A stretch of DNA of 64,000 nt from Furfurilactobacillus curtus (GTDB taxonomy: Bacteria; Bacillota; Bacilli; Lactobacillales; Lactobacillaceae): NCBI RefSeq assembly GCF_045862785.1, contig NZ_BQXO01000002.1, forward strand, positions 1 to 64,000, in the 5' to 3' direction. Below the pieces are notes generated by a model. That model searched no databases. It was given only the letters and a program-made list of their open reading frames with translations, and was not told the origin of the DNA. Shown one piece after another: positions 9,550-18,452 of the stretch. Made by a program: the position numbers and the translations under genes. The stretch's first letter is position 1. The number at the start of each line of letters is the position of its first letter.

Positions 9550-9578
9550 TTGACTTACATCCTAAAAACGCTTATCTT
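9550..9578 (+). promoter_or_regulatory. Promoter of guaC
   Basis: TTGACT (9550-9555), a 17-base spacer and TATCTT (9573-9578) place the transcript start near 9585. This rules out the upstream in-frame GTG/TTG-type starts and favours the ATG at 9632. Confidence 0.6.
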
Positions 9579-9631
9579 AGTTTCCGTTGCCGAACTTTAC
9601 AACGATTGATTTAGAAAGAGGTCGCCACGTG

Positions 9632-10603
9632 ATGGAAATTTTTGATTACGAAGATGTGCAGCTCATTCCCAATAAATGTTTGATCGACAGTCGATCTCAA
9701 GCCGATCCAACAACAACATTTGGTGGACACCACTTTAAGCTCCCAGTTGTTCCTGCTAATATGGCAACCGTCATCGACGAGCCTTTAGCAATCTGGCTAG
9801 CGGAGCACGATTACTTTTACATCATGCACCGTTTTAACCCAGAACGTCGCTTAGCCTTTGTACAAGCCATGCGCGAACGTGGCTTATTCAGTTCGATCAG
9901 TGTCGGCGTGAAGCCAGAAGAATACCAACTCATCGATGAACTAGCCACCGCTGAATTGACACCTGACTTCATTACCATTGACATCGCTCATGGCCACTCA
10001 AACCGAGTTATTGAAATGATTCACGCCATTAAATCACGATTGCCAGATAGTTTTGTAATTGCTGGTAATGTTGCAACACCCGAAGCCGTTCGTGAACTAG
10101 AAGATGCGGGAGCTGATGCCACCAAAGTTGGTATCGGACCGGGCAAAGCATGTATCACTAAACTTAAAACGGGGTTCGGAACTGGCGGTTGGCAACTCGC
10201 AGCTGTCAGGTGGTGTGCTAAAGCCGCTCGTAAACCAATCATTGCCGACGGGGGCATTCGTCATAATGGTGATATCGCTAAGTCACTTCGTTTCGGTGCC
10301 AGCATGGTCATGGTCGGTTCATTATTTGCTGGCCACAAACAATCGCCAGGTACTGATCTCGTGATTGACCATCGTCATTTCAAACAATATTATGGGTCGG
10401 CCTCTGCCCAGCAAAAAGGCGCACACAAAAATGTCGAAGGTAAAGACATGCTGGTGCCTTACCGTGGCGATATCCAAGATACACTCACCGAAATGGGTGA
10501 AGATTTACAATCATCCATTTCTTACGCTGGCGGCAATGACCTAACAGCTTTAAAGACAGTTGACTATGTCTTAGTTCGTAACACGATTACCATTGGTGAT
10601 TAA
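9632..10603 (+). CDS. guaC: GMP reductase
   Basis: The enzyme deaminates GMP reductively to IMP with NADPH, returning guanine nucleotides to the branch point used by purA. The protein (323 residues) begins MEIFDYEDVQLIPNKC, typical of the Firmicute GuaC type. It carries the IMPDH/GMPR signature GIGPGKACITK with the catalytic Cys near residue 173, and lacks a CBS domain, which separates it from IMP dehydrogenase. The ATG is chosen from homologue length (about 325), the promoter position and an AGAGG ten bases upstream; a GTG one codon earlier is possible. It is divergent from purA and convergent with pbuX. Confidence 0.94.
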   Translation: MEIFDYEDVQLIPNKCLIDSRSQADPTTTFGGHHFKLPVVPANMATVIDEPLAIWLAEHDYFYIMHRFNPERRLAFVQAMRERGLFSSISVGVKPEEYQLIDELATAELTPDFITIDIAHGHSNRVIEMIHAIKSRLPDSFVIAGNVATPEAVRELEDAGADATKVGIGPGKACITKLKTGFGTGGWQLAAVRWCAKAARKPIIADGGIRHNGDIAKSLRFGASMVMVGSLFAGHKQSPGTDLVIDHRHFKQYYGSASAQQKGAHKNVEGKDMLVPYRGDIQDTLTEMGEDLQSSISYAGGNDLTALKTVDYVLVRNTITIGD

Positions 10604-10615
10604 TTAATCCACATA

Positions 10616-10665
10616 AAAATGGCGGTTGCCCTGCACAATCAGTGCACAGACGAACCGCCATTTTT
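10616..10665. terminator. Bidirectional terminator between guaC and pbuX
   Basis: AAAATGGCGGTT (10616-10627) pairs with AACCGCCATTTT (10653-10664), with an extra small inverted repeat in the loop. T-runs on both outer flanks fit termination of the two converging genes. Confidence 0.8.
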
Positions 10666-10690
10666 TATTGATCATAATAACCGAGTAAGC

Positions 10691-12028
10691 TTAGTTATGC
10701 GAAACAGGTTGTTCAATCTCGCTAGCCGTTGGGGCTGCTGTTACAGTTTCTTCTTCCGGTTTTAATAATAGATTCAAAATTACTGCAGTCACACTAGCCA
10801 TCACGATGCCATTACTCAGCATCAATTGAGCCGTTTTCGGTAAAGCTTGGAAAATAGCTGGTTGAACTGTGACACCCAAACCTAAGCCGATGGAAACCGC
10901 GGCAATCAGAATATTCTTATTGTTTCGAAAATCTACCTGGCCTAACATACGAACCCCTTGCATCGCAACCATCCCAAACATCACGACCATTGCACCACCG
11001 ATAACTGGCACAGGAATCATAGTTGCCAATGCGCCTACTTTAGGTAGTAACCCTAGTAACATTAAGAAGCCAGCTGCGTAAAAGACTGGGCGCCGCGTTT
11101 TGATGCCAGATAATTGCACTAATCCAACATTTTGTGAGTACGTAGTATAAGGAAAGGTATTGAAGATCCCGCCTAACATCACCGCTAACGCTTCAGCGCG
11201 ATACCCTTTTTTAAGATCTGCTGTTGATACTGGTCGATTGAGTAAATCGCCAAGAGCAAAGAAGACCCCTGTTGATTCAACCATCGATACCAAGGCAATC
11301 ATGACCATTGTCAAGCTAGAGGAGAGTTCAAAATGGGGCATGCCAAAGTAAAAGGGTTGTGGAAAATGGAACCAGCTCGCTTCTAGGACTGGCCGTACTG
11401 AAACCATCCCTGCTAATCCTGCGGCTAAACTACCTGCTAATAACCCGATTAAGACAGCAATCTGACGAATAAAGCCTCGACCCCAGATATTGCAAGCCAG
11501 AATGACGACAATGGTTAAGGCGCCAACCCCTAAGTTAACTGGTGAGCCGAAGTTTTTAGCAGTGACATCGCCACCGCCTAAATTTAAAAATGCAATCGGA
11601 ATCAACGTTAAACCGATAACCGTAATAACCGTTCCTGTTACTAGCGGTGGAAATAGGCGCCGAATCTTTGCAAAAACACCAGCAATCGCAAAGACGAAAA
11701 TCCCGGCAACAATAATCGCACCATACATCGTCCCAATCGTAAAGTGTTGGCCAATCATCTGTAGTGGCGCTACAGCTTGGACCGCACAACCTAAAACAAC
11801 TGGTAGACCAATCCCAAACATGCGATTCTTCAGTAACTGCAATAAGGTGGCTAACCCACACATAAAAATATCAATTGAAACAAGATAAGTCATTTGGCTG
11901 CTGTTAAAATGCAATGCACCACCAATCAATAAAGGAACCAAAATAGCGCCTGAATACATTGCAAGTAAGTGTTGAAGTCCTAACATGGCTGCTTTTGACT
12001 CACGAGCGGTATTAACCTTTTTCAACAT
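10691..12028 (-). CDS. pbuX: Xanthine/uracil permease family (NCS2) purine transporter
   Basis: The 445-residue membrane protein has about 12-14 hydrophobic segments and the NCS2-type pattern seen in xanthine permeases, including MYSGAILVPLLIGGAL near the N-terminus and an EST.V FFALGD segment (about residue 265). It should import xanthine or a related purine by proton symport. It follows xpt with a 17-base overlap; the ATG at 12028 is chosen for its AAGGAG eight bases upstream. The xpt-pbuX pair behind a guanine riboswitch is the classical arrangement for xanthine salvage. The exact substrate is inferred from this context. Confidence 0.9.
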   Translation of the reverse strand: MLKKVNTARESKAAMLGLQHLLAMYSGAILVPLLIGGALHFNSSQMTYLVSIDIFMCGLATLLQLLKNRMFGIGLPVVLGCAVQAVAPLQMIGQHFTIGTMYGAIIVAGIFVFAIAGVFAKIRRLFPPLVTGTVITVIGLTLIPIAFLNLGGGDVTAKNFGSPVNLGVGALTIVVILACNIWGRGFIRQIAVLIGLLAGSLAAGLAGMVSVRPVLEASWFHFPQPFYFGMPHFELSSSLTMVMIALVSMVESTGVFFALGDLLNRPVSTADLKKGYRAEALAVMLGGIFNTFPYTTYSQNVGLVQLSGIKTRRPVFYAAGFLMLLGLLPKVGALATMIPVPVIGGAMVVMFGMVAMQGVRMLGQVDFRNNKNILIAAVSIGLGLGVTVQPAIFQALPKTAQLMLSNGIVMASVTAVILNLLLKPEEETVTAAPTASEIEQPVSHN

Positions 12029-12620
12029 TCGTCGACTCCTTATCTTCGGTTTCAGCAAAAATCACATGTCCTTGTTCAAAACCACTGATACTGGCTAATG
12101 CAAGTAACGGAATGCCTTGTTCTTCAATCAGGGCATGACCACGCTGGAAGCGTTTTTCAATCACGACCCCTACGCCGCCGACAGTTGCACCGGCTTGATG
12201 AATAATTTCTAATAACCCATTAACTGCCTGCCCATTTGCCAAAAAGTCATCAATAATAAGGACATGATCATCAGCTGAAAGGAAATCACGTGAGATCGAA
12301 ATCTGATTATCTACTTGCTTTGTAAATGAATAAACTGTCGCCGTATATAAATTATCCGTGAGTGTCAGACTCTTGTGTTTACGTGCAAATACTAGGGGAA
12401 CTTGTAATGATAAAGCAGTCATCATAGCTGGGGCAATGCCTGAGGACTCAACTGTCAGGACTTTAGTAATGCCAAGCCCATCAAAGCGATCAGCAAATGC
12501 CTCACCAATGTTTTGCATTAACTTTGGATCGACCTGATGATTAAGAAAACCATCTACTTTTAAAATATCATCGCCTAATACGCGACCTTCTGTCTCAATT
12601 CGTTGCTCTAATTCTTTGAT
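12012..12620 (-). CDS. xpt: Xanthine phosphoribosyltransferase, non-AUG start
   Basis: The enzyme converts xanthine and PRPP to XMP. The PRPP loop HVLIIDDFLANGQA lies near residues 120-133, and the N-terminal segment (KELEQRIETEGRVLGDDILK, VDGFLNHQVDP) is the conserved start of the Xpt family. That segment is in frame, but no ATG, GTG or TTG precedes it. An in-frame TGA lies upstream and the next ATG is 35 codons in. The only plausible starts are ATT (12623) or ATC (12620) behind GGAGG; ATC has the better eight-base spacing and sits where homologues have the Met before KEL. The C-terminus is some ten residues longer than usual and overlaps pbuX. Confidence 0.88.
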   Translation of the reverse strand: MKELEQRIETEGRVLGDDILKVDGFLNHQVDPKLMQNIGEAFADRFDGLGITKVLTVESSGIAPAMMTALSLQVPLVFARKHKSLTLTDNLYTATVYSFTKQVDNQISISRDFLSADDHVLIIDDFLANGQAVNGLLEIIHQAGATVGGVGVVIEKRFQRGHALIEEQGIPLLALASISGFEQGHVIFAETEDKESTNVEKG

Positions 12621-12720
12621 AATGGTCCCCTCCTCTGATAGCTTGCTGAATCAATGCCATGTGTTCACGTTGAGAACCACTGTGGATCTGACAGATGAGC
12701 TTAATCTAAATGATCAGACA

Positions 12721-12757
12721 CAAAAAGCTCCTTTTACGGAAATCCGCAAAAGGAGCT
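12721..12757 (-). terminator. Riboswitch expression-platform terminator
   Basis: AGCTCCTTTT(G)CGG (12744-12757 on the minus strand) pairs with the segment 12726-12739 and is followed by T5. It lies between the guanine aptamer and xpt, the position expected of a ligand-controlled terminator. Confidence 0.85.
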
Positions 12758-12777
12758 CACTAAAGACAGCTCATTTT

Positions 12778-12842
12778 GCTTATAGTCCAGAGTTTAAGGT
12801 TCTGGGTAGAGACAGCCATCCGTATTATGACCATATATAAGC
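12778..12842 (-). promoter_or_regulatory. Guanine-class purine riboswitch aptamer
   Basis: The minus strand shows the purine aptamer: P1 GCTTATA (12836-12842) pairs with TATAAGC (12778-12784), with core segments TATGG, TGTCTCTACC and GGACTATA. The specificity base in the final junction is C (GACTAT), which in this class selects guanine or hypoxanthine over adenine. A terminator follows directly. Ligand binding should terminate transcription of xpt-pbuX. Confidence 0.93.
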
Positions 12843-13097
12843 GTTGTCGCTCAACGTATTAATTTATGTTGTCCACCTTAACACAGCAACTTTATTCGTG
12901 CAAAGGTTTTTAAGATCAGAGTGTGAGCCAGACCGTTATGAGACCGAGCAACAACAGACAATCGCGATTGGGCGCTTTTGGCCCGGTGGCGATTGTTGGT
13001 TGTGCACAGGGCTCAGGTCTGGCGAGCACGTTTATGCAGCGTGTAAGTCAGTTAGGCCGAGTAATAGTCAGCGGCCTCACCAAAACGAAGCTCAACT

Positions 13098-14894
13098 TTA
13101 TCGTGGTTGCTGATAAAGAACCTCGGTCCCATATTTAAGCAGTTGATCTGCATAATTATGGTCGCGCTTCTGCTGCGAAATTTCACTTTTTAGTGTACTC
13201 AATTGATCCGTGATAATCCCATCGACGTCCAAACGCATCATTTGGTCCATGTCATCTTCATCATTAACGGTCCACGCAAAAACGCGTTTGTGATCACGAT
13301 GGGCCGCTGAAACAAAGCGATCGTTTAACGTACTGTATTCCATTGTGAAAAAGTTAGCTCGCGTGCGTGGGACGCCAACGAAGTTATACGGCAAAATATA
13401 TCCGACCGTTAATGCTGGACGCTCACGCTTTAATTGTTCCACAATGCCGTAATCAAGAGTATGGATAATGTCGTGATGCGTCAATAACGTGTCCGCATAG
13501 CGATCAATAAAACGATTCACCAGCGCCTTACGATCCTGATCAGAATCAATTTTAATTTCAACCAATAATTTCTGGTGCATCGCGTGTGCCGCTTTTAGAT
13601 ACTGATCAAACGAATCAATTTTGGTGGAATAACCGTTTTCGTGAATGGTCGTCGCAGTCAAATGAACTAATGTCTGTTGATCAACTTTTTCATTTTTACC
13701 CGCTAAATTGATCAGATTATCATCATGCATGGCAACAAAATGGTGATCCTTAGTTTCGCGAATATCCATTTCAACATATTTAGGATGATCTCGGTGCGTT
13801 TTTGTTAATGCAGGGATCGTATTTTGCACGCCATTGCCATCGTTAACACCACGATGTGACAATGTCTGGGGATTAACTTCCAATAATCCATCAAAGTAGC
13901 TATACCCGTAACCAGCAAAAACAACCGCAACCACCACAAAGGCAACAAATATACTGACCCGCCACCAGGATTTAGCAATAATATGGGGCAAATCTGGCAG
14001 TTGTTCTAATGCGCCAACATCGTAGCGTTGCATAACCTGTAAACTCAAATCCAATACCCAAACTGTCGTTAAAATCGAGACCGTGTAAGTTAATAATGAT
14101 AGTAAATTGAAATTAACGATGGCCGCCGTCAAAGCAGTGATATGATTCTGTTGATCGAACCACGTTTGCGCGCCATAAAAGCCCATAAAAAGAACCAAAT
14201 ACAATACAGCTGCACTGACGATAATGCCGATAATTCGTAGTGTTATCCACCAAAACGATCCCTTCGTTTGTCGCCATGATTCTTTGACGGCCTGCTTAAC
14301 AGAATTTCGTTTGAACATTAATAATGGAATCACAACCAATAGGCGCAGACCAAAATAATATCCGAACGCATAAACTAAAATCAGCGCTGCTAACAGTAAA
14401 GGTTTGGTCGTAATGAATTCCAAAATAAAGGCTGGAATTTGAACTTTTGCTAACAGTGGTGTGCGAATAAAACTCCCACCAAAGGGCACGATCAAGATGA
14501 AATAAAGGACAAAAAAGCCAAAGGTTCCGAGTGACAAACGTGGTAGTCGCCGCCAAAGCTCGCTCACCAATTGGCGAATCGTTGGTCGTTGATTCTTACG
14601 TCGATAGGCCACCATCAGTAACAAGTATGCAAATTGAAGATAAATGCCCACCAGAATCACTAGCAATAAGAGTAGCAGACTGGCCATCGCGCCCGGATGC
14701 GCTACTACCACAGCGCCAAAATTCGTATAAGACAAATAGGCAATATTGCTCCATCGTAAAATGGCGGCTCCCAACCACGAAAAGGTAGGAATTAGCACCG
14801 CGTAGACGACAATAGCTGTAAATGAATAATGTTTAAAAAAATACCAAAACGCTCGCGTAAACCGCCAAATGCTAGTTCGTTTAGTCCCCTTCAT
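13098..14894 (-). CDS. Membrane-anchored glycerophosphodiester phosphodiesterase
   Basis: The 598-residue protein has an N-terminal half with about eight membrane helices (residues 15-345) and a C-terminal GDPD TIM-barrel domain. The catalytic region reads SHRGVNDGNGVQN (about residue 350), then YVEMDIRETKDHHFVAMHDDNL. The usual PEN is VQN here, which I believe is common in this membrane subfamily. The last barrel strand VDGIITDQ is present. It should hydrolyse glycerophosphodiesters from phospholipid or lipoteichoic-acid turnover at the outer membrane face. It is a single gene with a weak hairpin downstream. Family call is firm; physiological substrate is inferred. Confidence 0.9.
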   Translation of the reverse strand: MKGTKRTSIWRFTRAFWYFFKHYSFTAIVVYAVLIPTFSWLGAAILRWSNIAYLSYTNFGAVVVAHPGAMASLLLLLLVILVGIYLQFAYLLLMVAYRRKNQRPTIRQLVSELWRRLPRLSLGTFGFFVLYFILIVPFGGSFIRTPLLAKVQIPAFILEFITTKPLLLAALILVYAFGYYFGLRLLVVIPLLMFKRNSVKQAVKESWRQTKGSFWWITLRIIGIIVSAAVLYLVLFMGFYGAQTWFDQQNHITALTAAIVNFNLLSLLTYTVSILTTVWVLDLSLQVMQRYDVGALEQLPDLPHIIAKSWWRVSIFVAFVVVAVVFAGYGYSYFDGLLEVNPQTLSHRGVNDGNGVQNTIPALTKTHRDHPKYVEMDIRETKDHHFVAMHDDNLINLAGKNEKVDQQTLVHLTATTIHENGYSTKIDSFDQYLKAAHAMHQKLLVEIKIDSDQDRKALVNRFIDRYADTLLTHHDIIHTLDYGIVEQLKRERPALTVGYILPYNFVGVPRTRANFFTMEYSTLNDRFVSAAHRDHKRVFAWTVNDEDDMDQMMRLDVDGIITDQLSTLKSEISQQKRDHNYADQLLKYGTEVLYQQPR

Positions 14895-15052
14895 CCCCAG
14901 ACCCCCTTGATTATTAGAATTATCATACCTGATTTCTAAAATCTGTACAGATTTTAACTTCCGATCAGCCCTAGCAAACAGGCAGCGACTGACATGCTTA
15001 ATTAATTGCTGATAACTGCCAAAACATCGAAAGTAGGCTGGTGCCGCTCAAC

Positions 15053-15079
15053 GAAAAAGCCCACCAATCACTTGGTGGT
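15053..15079 (-). terminator. Intrinsic terminator of the serine hydrolase gene
   Basis: On the minus strand CCACCAA, a four-to-five base loop and TTGGTGG are followed by GCTTTTTC, immediately after the stop codon. Confidence 0.85.
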
Positions 15080-15087
15080 CAAAGAAA

Positions 15088-16239
15088 TTAATTTGAAAAC
15101 AATTTCAAATAAAGTTGTTCTGCAAATGGCTTAAAACTATACCGCGACCGAAAGCTGTTGCTTAACATAATAACTGCATTTTTGCCGTCTTTTGACACGC
15201 AACTCATCGATTGATATCCATATCCTAGGCCATGATTGACAGCCGCCCCATACAGATTGTATGTGCCACCACCGTAAGTGCTGCGACTACCGGACTGGTA
15301 TAGTTGCGCTACAGCTTGTTTAGAGATGATTTTTCCCGCCATGATGCCACTAATCATTCCGTATAGATCTCGAGCAGAAGTGGCTACCCGCCCCGTTCCG
15401 ACCTCATCATGCCATTGTGCCGCTGGCGTAACGACTGCTCGATTGTAATCAACATCCCCAGACGGCGTACCCGCATATGCAACCGCCACTTGTAGTCGGT
15501 CTGAAGGCATCATTACCGTTTGATGTAAACCAAGTCGTTTAACCACTTGTTGATTAAATAGCTGTTCATACGATTTCCCCGTCAATTTCTTCAGCACACC
15601 AGTTAAGAGATTGTAGTTGACTTGTGAATATTGCCATTGATTATAAAGCGCTGGATCAAATATCACATGATGGACGTCATAATCGACAATTTGATCGTCC
15701 GTTTGTAAATTTGTTGGGCCGACTGGACCATCCATGCGCAACCCAGAGGTCATATCTAGCATTTGGCGAATCGTGATCTCATTGCTATGTGGCACCTCAG
15801 GAAAGAAGCGCTTTAAATGATCTGTCATCGACAAGTGATGTTGTTCAATCTGTTGCATCACTAGCGCACCTGTTGCAATTTTCTGGATTGAATCAATTGC
15901 ATAAGCCGTCGAAGCTTGATTTGGTAGTTTCCTCGCCACATTGGCTTGTCCAAACTGCCGTTCATAAGTGATTTTACCACCACGCACAATCAGCACAGAT
16001 CCAACAAAATGCATGTCACTAATTTGCTGATTCAACGTCGTGGTCTCTTGTTGATTAATGGTCTTCGGTAACTTTAACGTGGACCATTTGTGGGCTGGCT
16101 TAGCGTTGGCCCTGCGGTGATGAACTACATGTTCGACTTTGGTCGTCTGACGCACTTGATGATATACGCTGCCCCAAGCTAATAAACTAATCAAACCGAC
16201 AGTAATTAAAATCAAGCTAATTCGCATTGGTCTGGACAT
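15088..16239 (-). CDS. Beta-lactamase-like (class C / PBP4-type) serine hydrolase
   Basis: The protein (383 residues) has one N-terminal membrane helix (residues 5-25), a linker, and a penicillin-binding/beta-lactamase class C fold. Motifs are SIQK (nucleophile Ser near residue 117), YSQVN (about 205) and a HGLGYG region (about 335) in place of the KTG box. It should act outside the membrane; members of this family are D-alanyl esterases, carboxypeptidases or general hydrolases, so cell-wall or teichoic-acid D-Ala removal is possible but unproven. The ATG is preceded by AAGGAG. It is transcribed alone, with its own terminator. Confidence 0.85.
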   Translation of the reverse strand: MSRPMRISLILITVGLISLLAWGSVYHQVRQTTKVEHVVHHRRANAKPAHKWSTLKLPKTINQQETTTLNQQISDMHFVGSVLIVRGGKITYERQFGQANVARKLPNQASTAYAIDSIQKIATGALVMQQIEQHHLSMTDHLKRFFPEVPHSNEITIRQMLDMTSGLRMDGPVGPTNLQTDDQIVDYDVHHVIFDPALYNQWQYSQVNYNLLTGVLKKLTGKSYEQLFNQQVVKRLGLHQTVMMPSDRLQVAVAYAGTPSGDVDYNRAVVTPAAQWHDEVGTGRVATSARDLYGMISGIMAGKIISKQAVAQLYQSGSRSTYGGGTYNLYGAAVNHGLGYGYQSMSCVSKDGKNAVIMLSNSFRSRYSFKPFAEQLYLKLFSN

Positions 16240-16354
16240 GATGACTCCTTATAAACAGCTGGGTTCAGTCCCATCCGCTTTAATTAATTTTCCAATGTGA
16301 ACCATTATAACAAAGCTCATCTTAGATACCTATTTTCATTTCTCAAAGACTGGC

Positions 16355-16370
16355 TGTTTCACGTGGAACA
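16355..16370. promoter_or_regulatory. parS site (ParB/Spo0J binding)
   Basis: TGTTTCACGTGGAACA is a perfect match to the Firmicute parS consensus TGTTNCACGTGAAACA when read on the minus strand (TGTTCCACGTGAAACA). It lies in a non-coding gap about 42 kb from oriC, where origin-proximal parS sites are expected. Confidence 0.92.
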
Positions 16371-16473
16371 AGCATCACATGATATTGAATTATTTTTCAT
16401 TTCAAAACTATGAACAAGAAAATAAATGAGCTAAAGTTATATAAAACAATTCGCCTCTGAGGTTTTAAATTTT

Positions 16474-17004
16474 ATGAAGAAAAAGTCAGATTATATTGCA
16501 TTTGCATCATGTGTAACCATGTTTATTATCTTTACAATCCTATTATTTTACCGAATTGGTCAAGTTCCTGGCGTTTTCATGGACGAGGCTGACTACATAA
16601 ATGAAGTTATCAGTAAAGCCAATTTTGGAACTGATATCAATGGTCTTCACCATTCTATGTACTTTGCTAGTACGTGGGGACAGGGACAATCCGCCGTTTA
16701 TAGCTGGATCGTCGTCCCCTTCATCCGATTATTTGGTTTTTCATTGTTTGTGTTTAGAGCACCCTTTGCTGTACTCACACTATTAGCTATGCTAAGCATT
16801 GTTATTTACACATATTATGCGTTTGAAAACAAACTATTAGCCACTACCATCACGCTATGCATGGTTACTGCACCTGGACTATTCATGTCTGGTCGTTGGG
16901 TATTAGATGCTAACATTGCACCAATTTTTATCACCTTTGCACTTCTTTTACTAATCCTTTCATTCAATCAGCATAAATTCAAAAAAGCTTGTTTGTTGAA
17001 GTGA
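16474..17004 (+). pseudogene. 5' fragment of a GT-C-like membrane glycosyltransferase, cut by an IS
   Basis: The open frame codes 176 residues with about four hydrophobic helices. A loop after helix 1 contains a DEA motif (GVFMDEADY), which resembles the catalytic acidic loop of polyprenyl-phosphate sugar (PMT/ArnT, GT-C) transferases. Family members are typically 500 residues or more, so most of the gene is missing. The last native codon is interrupted at 16996; the final LK and stop (AAG TGA) come from the IS end. The rest of the gene is not found beyond the IS, so sequence was lost when the IS inserted or recombined. Confidence 0.75.
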
Positions 17005-17027
17005 ACCCATTAAGTTGGACAATTAAA

Positions 17028-17890
17028 TTAAGCGACTGATTGAGAGGTAGACTGCCGGTATTGAACTGGTGATCTACCTTTTAATTTGATTTTGATTCTG
17101 CGTTGATTGTAATAGTCCAACCAATCAGTCATAGCTAGAACTAATGCTGCCTTGGTTGGATAAGCTTGGTCGAACAGCTCGGCTTTCATGATGTGGAAAA
17201 ATGATTCCATTGTCGCATTGTCTAAACATGTTGCCTTTCGAGACATACTTTGGAAAGCACGATGCTGTTTTAATACTTTTCGCCAAGCCGTATTTTGGTA
17301 TTGAAACCCTTGGTCCGTATGAACTGTCGTGCGGTACGATCGTCCCGCTACTTTATTCAGTGCTTCCTGAAGCGGTTTAATCGCGAAGGCCACTGTTGGA
17401 TGATCACTGATATTAAAAGCTAAAATTTCACCTGAATATAAGTCCATCACTGGCTCTAAATAGACACGTTCATTAATTGACTACCATAACGAAATTCACT
17501 CACATCCGCGACTAATTTTTGATAGGGTCGATCTGTCTCAAAACGTCGTCGTAGTCGGTTGGGAGCGAGTTTACCCACTTGCCCTTGATAGGAATTATAC
17601 TTACGTGTTTTACGATTGTAGGCTGTCGATAGGCAACCCATTTGATGCATCAAACGTAAGACATGTTTATGGTTCACACTGAAGCCTTGCTGATGTAATT
17701 CAGCCGTTACGCGACGATAACCATAGTGCTTATTAGCACGCTTAACTTCATCAATCGCTTGGATTAACTGAGTGTCAATTGGTATCAGGCTCGTGTCATT
17801 TTTGTTGGCATTATAGTAGGTACTACGTGGTTGGTGAACAATCTTTAAAACTAGTGCTAGTGAAACTCGAAAGATTTGCCTTAGTTCTGT
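17028..17890 (-). pseudogene. IS3-family transposase orfB, frameshifted
   Basis: The DDE integrase can be read in two frames. The 5' part is open in the -1 frame from the end of orfA (ITELRQIFRVS, then HYGYRRVTAELHQ) and includes the first catalytic Asp in LVADVSEFRYG. It then meets TAG at 17456-17458. The expected continuation NERVYLEPVMDLYSGEI is present in another frame. The 3' part holds the second Asp (TVHTDQGFQY) and the Glu (MESFFHIMKAE). An indel near 17460-17485 explains the break. It would normally be made as an OrfAB fusion by -1 frameshifting. Confidence 0.88.
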
Positions 17891-18411
17891 GATGATTTGT
17901 GCGACTTCTCTCGAGTTTCTTCTTCCCGATCTAAGGCATCTAGTTTTTTTAAGTAGGCGTTCTCAATTCTTAACATCAAGTTCTCTTCACGTAACTTCTT
18001 TAATGCATCTGAATCATCATTAGGAGCTTTTGTTGGTCGCTTATGTTTTTTCATTACTGGACGTCCTCGCTTTTGTGTGCTCAGACCTTCGATCCCAAAT
18101 TGCTCGAACCGCGTTTGCCAAGATAAAATTGTCGTGTCACTTGGTATGTTGAAATGTAACGCAGTTACTGCATAGGAAGTCTGATGTTGTTTCATCCAGT
18201 TTAATACTTGTTGCTTAAAGCGACTAGAATAGACACGCTGAACATGTTTGATTTCTAACCCTTCAACACCATAGGCTTGGAACTTCTTGACCCATTCAAG
18301 AATCGTACCGCATTTTGGAATCTGGTATTTATGGGCTAACGTCGTGCTGCCAGCGCCTGCTAAGTATTCTGCGACAATTTTTGCTTTAAATTCATAATTA
18401 TATTTGGTCAT
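17881..18411 (-). CDS. IS3-family transposase orfA (helix-turn-helix subunit)
   Basis: The 176-residue protein has two helix-turn-helix-like repeats (AGSTTLAHKYQIPKCGTILEW and a second around YAVTALHFNIPSDTTILSW), a basic linker and a C-terminal leucine-zipper-like segment (LREENLMLRIENAYLKKL). This is the IS150-type OrfA arrangement, which binds the terminal repeats. The ATG at 18411 is chosen because GGGGG lies about seven bases upstream; upstream in-frame codons lie in the inverted repeat. Confidence 0.88.
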   Translation of the reverse strand: MTKYNYEFKAKIVAEYLAGAGSTTLAHKYQIPKCGTILEWVKKFQAYGVEGLEIKHVQRVYSSRFKQQVLNWMKQHQTSYAVTALHFNIPSDTTILSWQTRFEQFGIEGLSTQKRGRPVMKKHKRPTKAPNDDSDALKKLREENLMLRIENAYLKKLDALDREEETREKSHKSSQN

Positions 18412-18452
18412 AGTAAAACCCCCAGAGTTGGATTTTGTCCAACTCTGGGGGT

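Noticed and set aside
12843..13138. Open frames of 70-90 codons between the riboswitch and the GDPD gene
   Set aside because: They overlap the GDPD 3' end or the xpt promoter region, and have no ribosome binding site or protein-like composition.
13810..13880. A missing catalytic Glu in the GDPD domain (QN instead of EN)
   Set aside because: I recall the same VQN form in other membrane-anchored GDPDs of lactobacilli, so it seems to be a subfamily trait rather than a defect.
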